64,000 nt of DNA from Alcanivorax nanhaiticus (GTDB taxonomy: Bacteria; Pseudomonadota; Gammaproteobacteria; Pseudomonadales; Alcanivoracaceae): NCBI RefSeq assembly GCF_000756665.1, contig NZ_ARXV01000002.1, positions 62,001-126,000 on the forward strand, read 5' to 3'. Below, one piece after another: positions 61,581 to 64,000 of this stretch. Every line of letters begins with the position of its first letter. Within the stretch, counting starts at the first letter, position 1. Under the pieces are notes generated by a model, which saw nothing but the letters and a program-made list of their open reading frames with translations, was not told the DNA's origin and did not search any database. Both the position numbers and the translations under genes were made by a program.

Positions 61581-62783
61581 TTACAAACCCAGAACGGCTT
61601 TGGCAATAATGCCGCGCTGGACTTCGTTGGAGCCGCCGTAGATGGAGCAGGCTCGTGAATTCAGGTAATGCGGCATGGCGGTGAGCGCATACTCAGGGCC
61701 AATCACCGGCTGCTCGGCACCCGGCACCAGCGCCTGGGGCTGCCAGATGGCCGCCTGGGCTCCCAGGGTTTCGATACGCAGTTCGGTCACTTTCTGCAGC
61801 AACTCGGTACCGAGAATCTTGGTCATGGAAGACAGTGCGCCCGGATCCTTGCCCGCGGACAGAGCGGACTTGATACGCATCTCAGTGAATTCCAGCGCCA
61901 GTACATCCGCTTCCACGGAAGCAAACTTGTGCTGCCATACAGGATCCTTGCTCATCGGGCCGTGTACGGTCTGCTGCTTCTCAGCCATCAGGCGGATCTT
62001 TTCCAGCTGCACATTCAGACCCGGCGCGTATTCCTGGCCACCCCGCTCGAACGTCAGCAAGTACTTGGCCACGGTCCAACCATCATTCTCCGCGCCAACA
62101 CGGTTGGCCTGGGGGACACGCACATTGTCGAAGAATACCTGGCACTGCTCGGTGACCTCATCCAGGCCAACAATGGGCTCGATGGTGATACCTGGCAGAT
62201 CCATGTCCAACAGCAGGAAAGTAATGCCCTGCTGCGGCTTGCCGTCTTTATTGGTGCGCACCAGCGCAAACATCTTGTTGGCGTAGTGGGCGTAGGTGGT
62301 CCAGATCTTGGTGCCATTGATGATGTAGTCATCACCGTCTTTTTCGGCAAACGTTTTCAGTGACGCCAGGTCAGAACCGGAACCCGGCTCGGAATAACCC
62401 TGACACCAAAAGTGCTCACCATTGAGAATCTTCGGCAGGTACTCTTTCTGCTGTTCTTCAGTACCACAGCCAATCAGGCAAGGGCCACACATGTGCAGGC
62501 CCATGGGGACCAGCGGCGGGGTTTCGGCACGCACCAGCTCTTCGGCAAAGATGGCGCGCTGGGTCACGCTCCAGCCTGTACCACCGTGCTCTTTCGGCCA
62601 GTGGGGGGCTGCCCAACCCTTGTCATTGAGGATTTTCTGCCAGGCCATGGCTTCCTTTACTGGCGCAAACACCGAGGTCACCATCTTGCCCGCTTCCCGA
62701 ATCTCGGGGGTCAGACTGTCTTCCAGAAACGTCCGCACCTCTTCCCGAAATGCCTTCTCCTGCTCCGGCACACGCAGATCCAT
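61581..62783 (-). CDS. Acyl-CoA dehydrogenase, large-subunit type (first of a pair)
   Basis: A 400-residue acyl-CoA dehydrogenase. It begins MDLRVPEQEKAFREEVRTFL and contains GWAAPHWPKEHGGTGWSVTQ, GYSEPGSGSDLASLKTFAEKDG (the FAD and substrate signature), YIINGTKIWTTYAHYA and a C-terminal SRACSIYGGSNEVQRGIIAKAVLGL. CGGAG precedes ATG 62783; the frame is open further but the domain starts here. The first of a two-gene operon. It would catalyse the first beta-oxidation step on a CoA ester, possibly an unusual one. A palindrome lies in the promoter region at 62814-62826. Confidence 0.92.
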   Translation of the reverse strand: MDLRVPEQEKAFREEVRTFLEDSLTPEIREAGKMVTSVFAPVKEAMAWQKILNDKGWAAPHWPKEHGGTGWSVTQRAIFAEELVRAETPPLVPMGLHMCGPCLIGCGTEEQQKEYLPKILNGEHFWCQGYSEPGSGSDLASLKTFAEKDGDDYIINGTKIWTTYAHYANKMFALVRTNKDGKPQQGITFLLLDMDLPGITIEPIVGLDEVTEQCQVFFDNVRVPQANRVGAENDGWTVAKYLLTFERGGQEYAPGLNVQLEKIRLMAEKQQTVHGPMSKDPVWQHKFASVEADVLALEFTEMRIKSALSAGKDPGALSSMTKILGTELLQKVTELRIETLGAQAAIWQPQALVPGAEQPVIGPEYALTAMPHYLNSRACSIYGGSNEVQRGIIAKAVLGL

Positions 62784-62813
62784 ACCGTACTCCGCTGTTA
62801 TCAGAATCAATGG

Positions 62814-62826
62814 TATACAGTGTATA
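62814..62826. promoter_or_regulatory. Palindrome TATACAGTGTATA upstream of the dehydrogenase pair
   Basis: Perfect 6-bp arms around a single central base, 31 bp before ATG 62783. It shares the ATACA/TGTAT half-sites with the locus operators but with a 1-bp rather than 12-bp centre, so it probably belongs to another regulator. Confidence 0.35.
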
Positions 62827-62988
62827 TGAGGCCGTGTGAGACACTCATGACGGGACGTATCATGGCCTTGGCGCAAACCGTCATGCGCAATTCCATGGCG
62901 CATTCGGCCTGCAGCAGGCAATCAGCAGAACACCCTCATACCCGCTATAATCCCCGCCAACGTATCACGGTCACCAACAGGCACCTCC

Positions 62989-63933
62989 ATGAGCATCAAC
63001 TGGTTCCCCGGCCACATGAACAAGGCCACCCGAGAAATCCATGATCTGCTGCCCAAGGTAGACCTGATTATCGAAATCGTCGATGCCCGCCTGCCCTACA
63101 GCAGCAGCAACCCGGTGATCGAAGGCTTCCGCAAGGACAAGCCGTGTCTCAAGCTGCTCAGCAAAAGCGATCTGGCCGATCCGGCGGTCACCGGCCAATG
63201 GCTGGAACACCTGCAGCAGGATCCCACCGTTCGCGCCCAGGCCATCACCACCCAGAAACCGGAAAACATCCGCAAGCTGGCGGACACCTGCCGGCAGATG
63301 GTCAACAAGAAAATCGACCGGGCCACCACCATTACTGCCCTGATTACTGGCATCCCCAACGTGGGCAAATCCACCCTGATCAACACTCTCGCCGGGCGTC
63401 AGGTGGCCAAGGCGGGCAATGAACCCGCGGTAACCCAGCGCCAGCAGCGCATCGAACTGGGCGAAGGCCTGATCCTGATCGATTCCCCCGGCATTCTCTG
63501 GCCCAAGATCGAGAACGCCGCCAGCGGCTATCGCCTGGCCCTGTCCGGCGCCATCAAGGCCACTGCCATGCAGGAAGATGATGTGGCGCTGTTTGCCGCG
63601 GAGTACTTCATGGAGGCCTACCCGGCATTGATGCAGGAACGCTTCAAGCAGGCAGAGCTGCCCAGCGAAGGGGTGCCGTTTCTGGAGATCATCGGCAAAC
63701 AACGCGGCTGCCTGGGCCGCGGCGGCCACGTGGACTTCGACCGCACCGCCGCCCTGCTGATCAACGAATTCCGCAGCGGAAAACTGGGCCATATCACCCT
63801 GGAAACCCCGGCCATGGCGGTAAAGGAACACGTCAAGGTAGCGGAGATTCGCGCCAGAAAGGCGCAGGAAAAAGAAGACCGCAAGAAGGCCAGGAAAGCG
63901 GCCTACAAGGCGAAGGCGAATAAAAAGGCCTGA
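62989..63933 (+). CDS. ylqF: Ribosome biogenesis GTPase YlqF (RbgA-like)
   Basis: A 314-residue circularly permuted GTPase acting in large-subunit assembly. The G motifs appear in permuted order: SKSDLAD (G4, TKxD-like) near residue 57, then GIPNVGKSTLIN (G1) near 120 and DSPGILWP (G3) near 165. The N-terminus INWFPGHMNKA is the family signature. The lysine-rich tail (RKARKAAYKAKANKKA) fits RNA binding. The gene is complete in the window. Confidence 0.94.
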   Translation: MSINWFPGHMNKATREIHDLLPKVDLIIEIVDARLPYSSSNPVIEGFRKDKPCLKLLSKSDLADPAVTGQWLEHLQQDPTVRAQAITTQKPENIRKLADTCRQMVNKKIDRATTITALITGIPNVGKSTLINTLAGRQVAKAGNEPAVTQRQQRIELGEGLILIDSPGILWPKIENAASGYRLALSGAIKATAMQEDDVALFAAEYFMEAYPALMQERFKQAELPSEGVPFLEIIGKQRGCLGRGGHVDFDRTAALLINEFRSGKLGHITLETPAMAVKEHVKVAEIRARKAQEKEDRKKARKAAYKAKANKKA

Positions 63934-64000
63934 TGTCTTTTGGGGTCGGCAAAACACTCGCTATACCCCGCTGCGGGAACGTAGCGTAGCGGAGTAACGC
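63934..64000. other. Window end, 67 bp, no gene seen
   Basis: GC-rich with short inverted words (CCGCTGCGGG, GTAGCGTAGCGG) and no start of a gene. Could be a hairpin or the edge of a repeat. Confidence 0.2.

Noticed and set aside
62971-63957. 328-residue minus-strand frame over ylqF
   Set aside because: Antisense to a complete GTPase with permuted G motifs.
1-64000. CRISPR arrays, rRNA genes, prophage or conjugative modules
   Set aside because: No regularly spaced repeats, rRNA signatures, integrases or phage structural genes were seen.

Overview
The window looks like chromosome of a marine hydrocarbon-degrading gammaproteobacterium, most probably Alcanivorax. The pointers are two wax ester synthase/DGAT paralogues, an AlkK-like acyl-CoA ligase beside an AlkJ-like GMC alcohol dehydrogenase, a BacNaV sodium channel, paired acyl-CoA dehydrogenases, high but not extreme GC, and gammaproteobacterial housekeeping neighbourhoods (mutS-fdxA, recC-recB-recD). 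No taxonomic search was possible, so the genus is an inference from gene content.

Layout. 1-5.1 kb: WS/DGAT 1 (cut by the window edge), rnk, fumC, then a minus-strand WS/DGAT 2 operon with a small membrane protein and an SH3-like secreted protein. 5.4-9.4 kb: TetR, acyl-CoA ligase and GMC dehydrogenase, followed by a 265-bp MITE-like element with nested inverted repeats. 10-18 kb: LprI-like protein, 7TMR-DISM hybrid histidine kinase, membrane-anchored AraC regulator, and a secreted beta-helix/di-heme pair of the TIGR03805/TIGR03806 type. 18.6-24.7 kb: an AT-rich membrane protein, a REP-associated tyrosine transposase, mutS, fdxA, a possible C-rich sRNA and an orphan Hpt protein. 24.8-27.6 kb: an ArsS-type radical SAM protein with its two associated glycosyltransferases, then tRNA-Arg(CCT) with a truncated upstream copy. 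27.6-37.1 kb: LysR/MFS pair, PLDc_N peptide, START protein, cardiolipin synthase, KamA-like radical SAM protein, DUF3332 lipoprotein, MocR/LysE pair. 37.2-46.3 kb: recC (frameshifted at a C tract), recB, recD. 46.4 kb: BacNaV channel.

The most interesting region is 47.3-60.2 kb. A four-gene minus operon encodes an FMN-binding protein, a fusion of a LolB-like lipoprotein domain to an MpaB/Lcp (DUF2236) oxygenase domain, an acyl-CoA synthetase and a second stand-alone MpaB/Lcp protein. Divergent from it lie a large Ig-like surface lipoprotein and an OmpW/AlkL-like barrel, then a TetR regulator, then a lipoprotein di-heme cytochrome whose heme-motif spacing resembles the rubber oxygenase RoxA. 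The same 24-bp palindrome, GATACA-N12-TGTATC, lies in the divergent promoter region and upstream of the di-heme gene, which suggests one TetR regulon. I propose an outer-membrane and periplasmic system that takes up and oxidatively cleaves a hydrophobic, perhaps isoprenoid, substrate and passes the products through CoA activation to beta-oxidation. The paired acyl-CoA dehydrogenases at 60.4-62.8 kb may contribute. The substrate and the regulon are inference; the gene content and the operator pair are read from the sequence.

Repeat content is rich: the MITE, a BIME-like REP pair and a single REP (with a RAYT transposase in the same window), three related inverted-repeat spacers at 23.1, 34.8 and 44.3 kb, and a hairpin-rich insertion in a duplicated tRNA gene.
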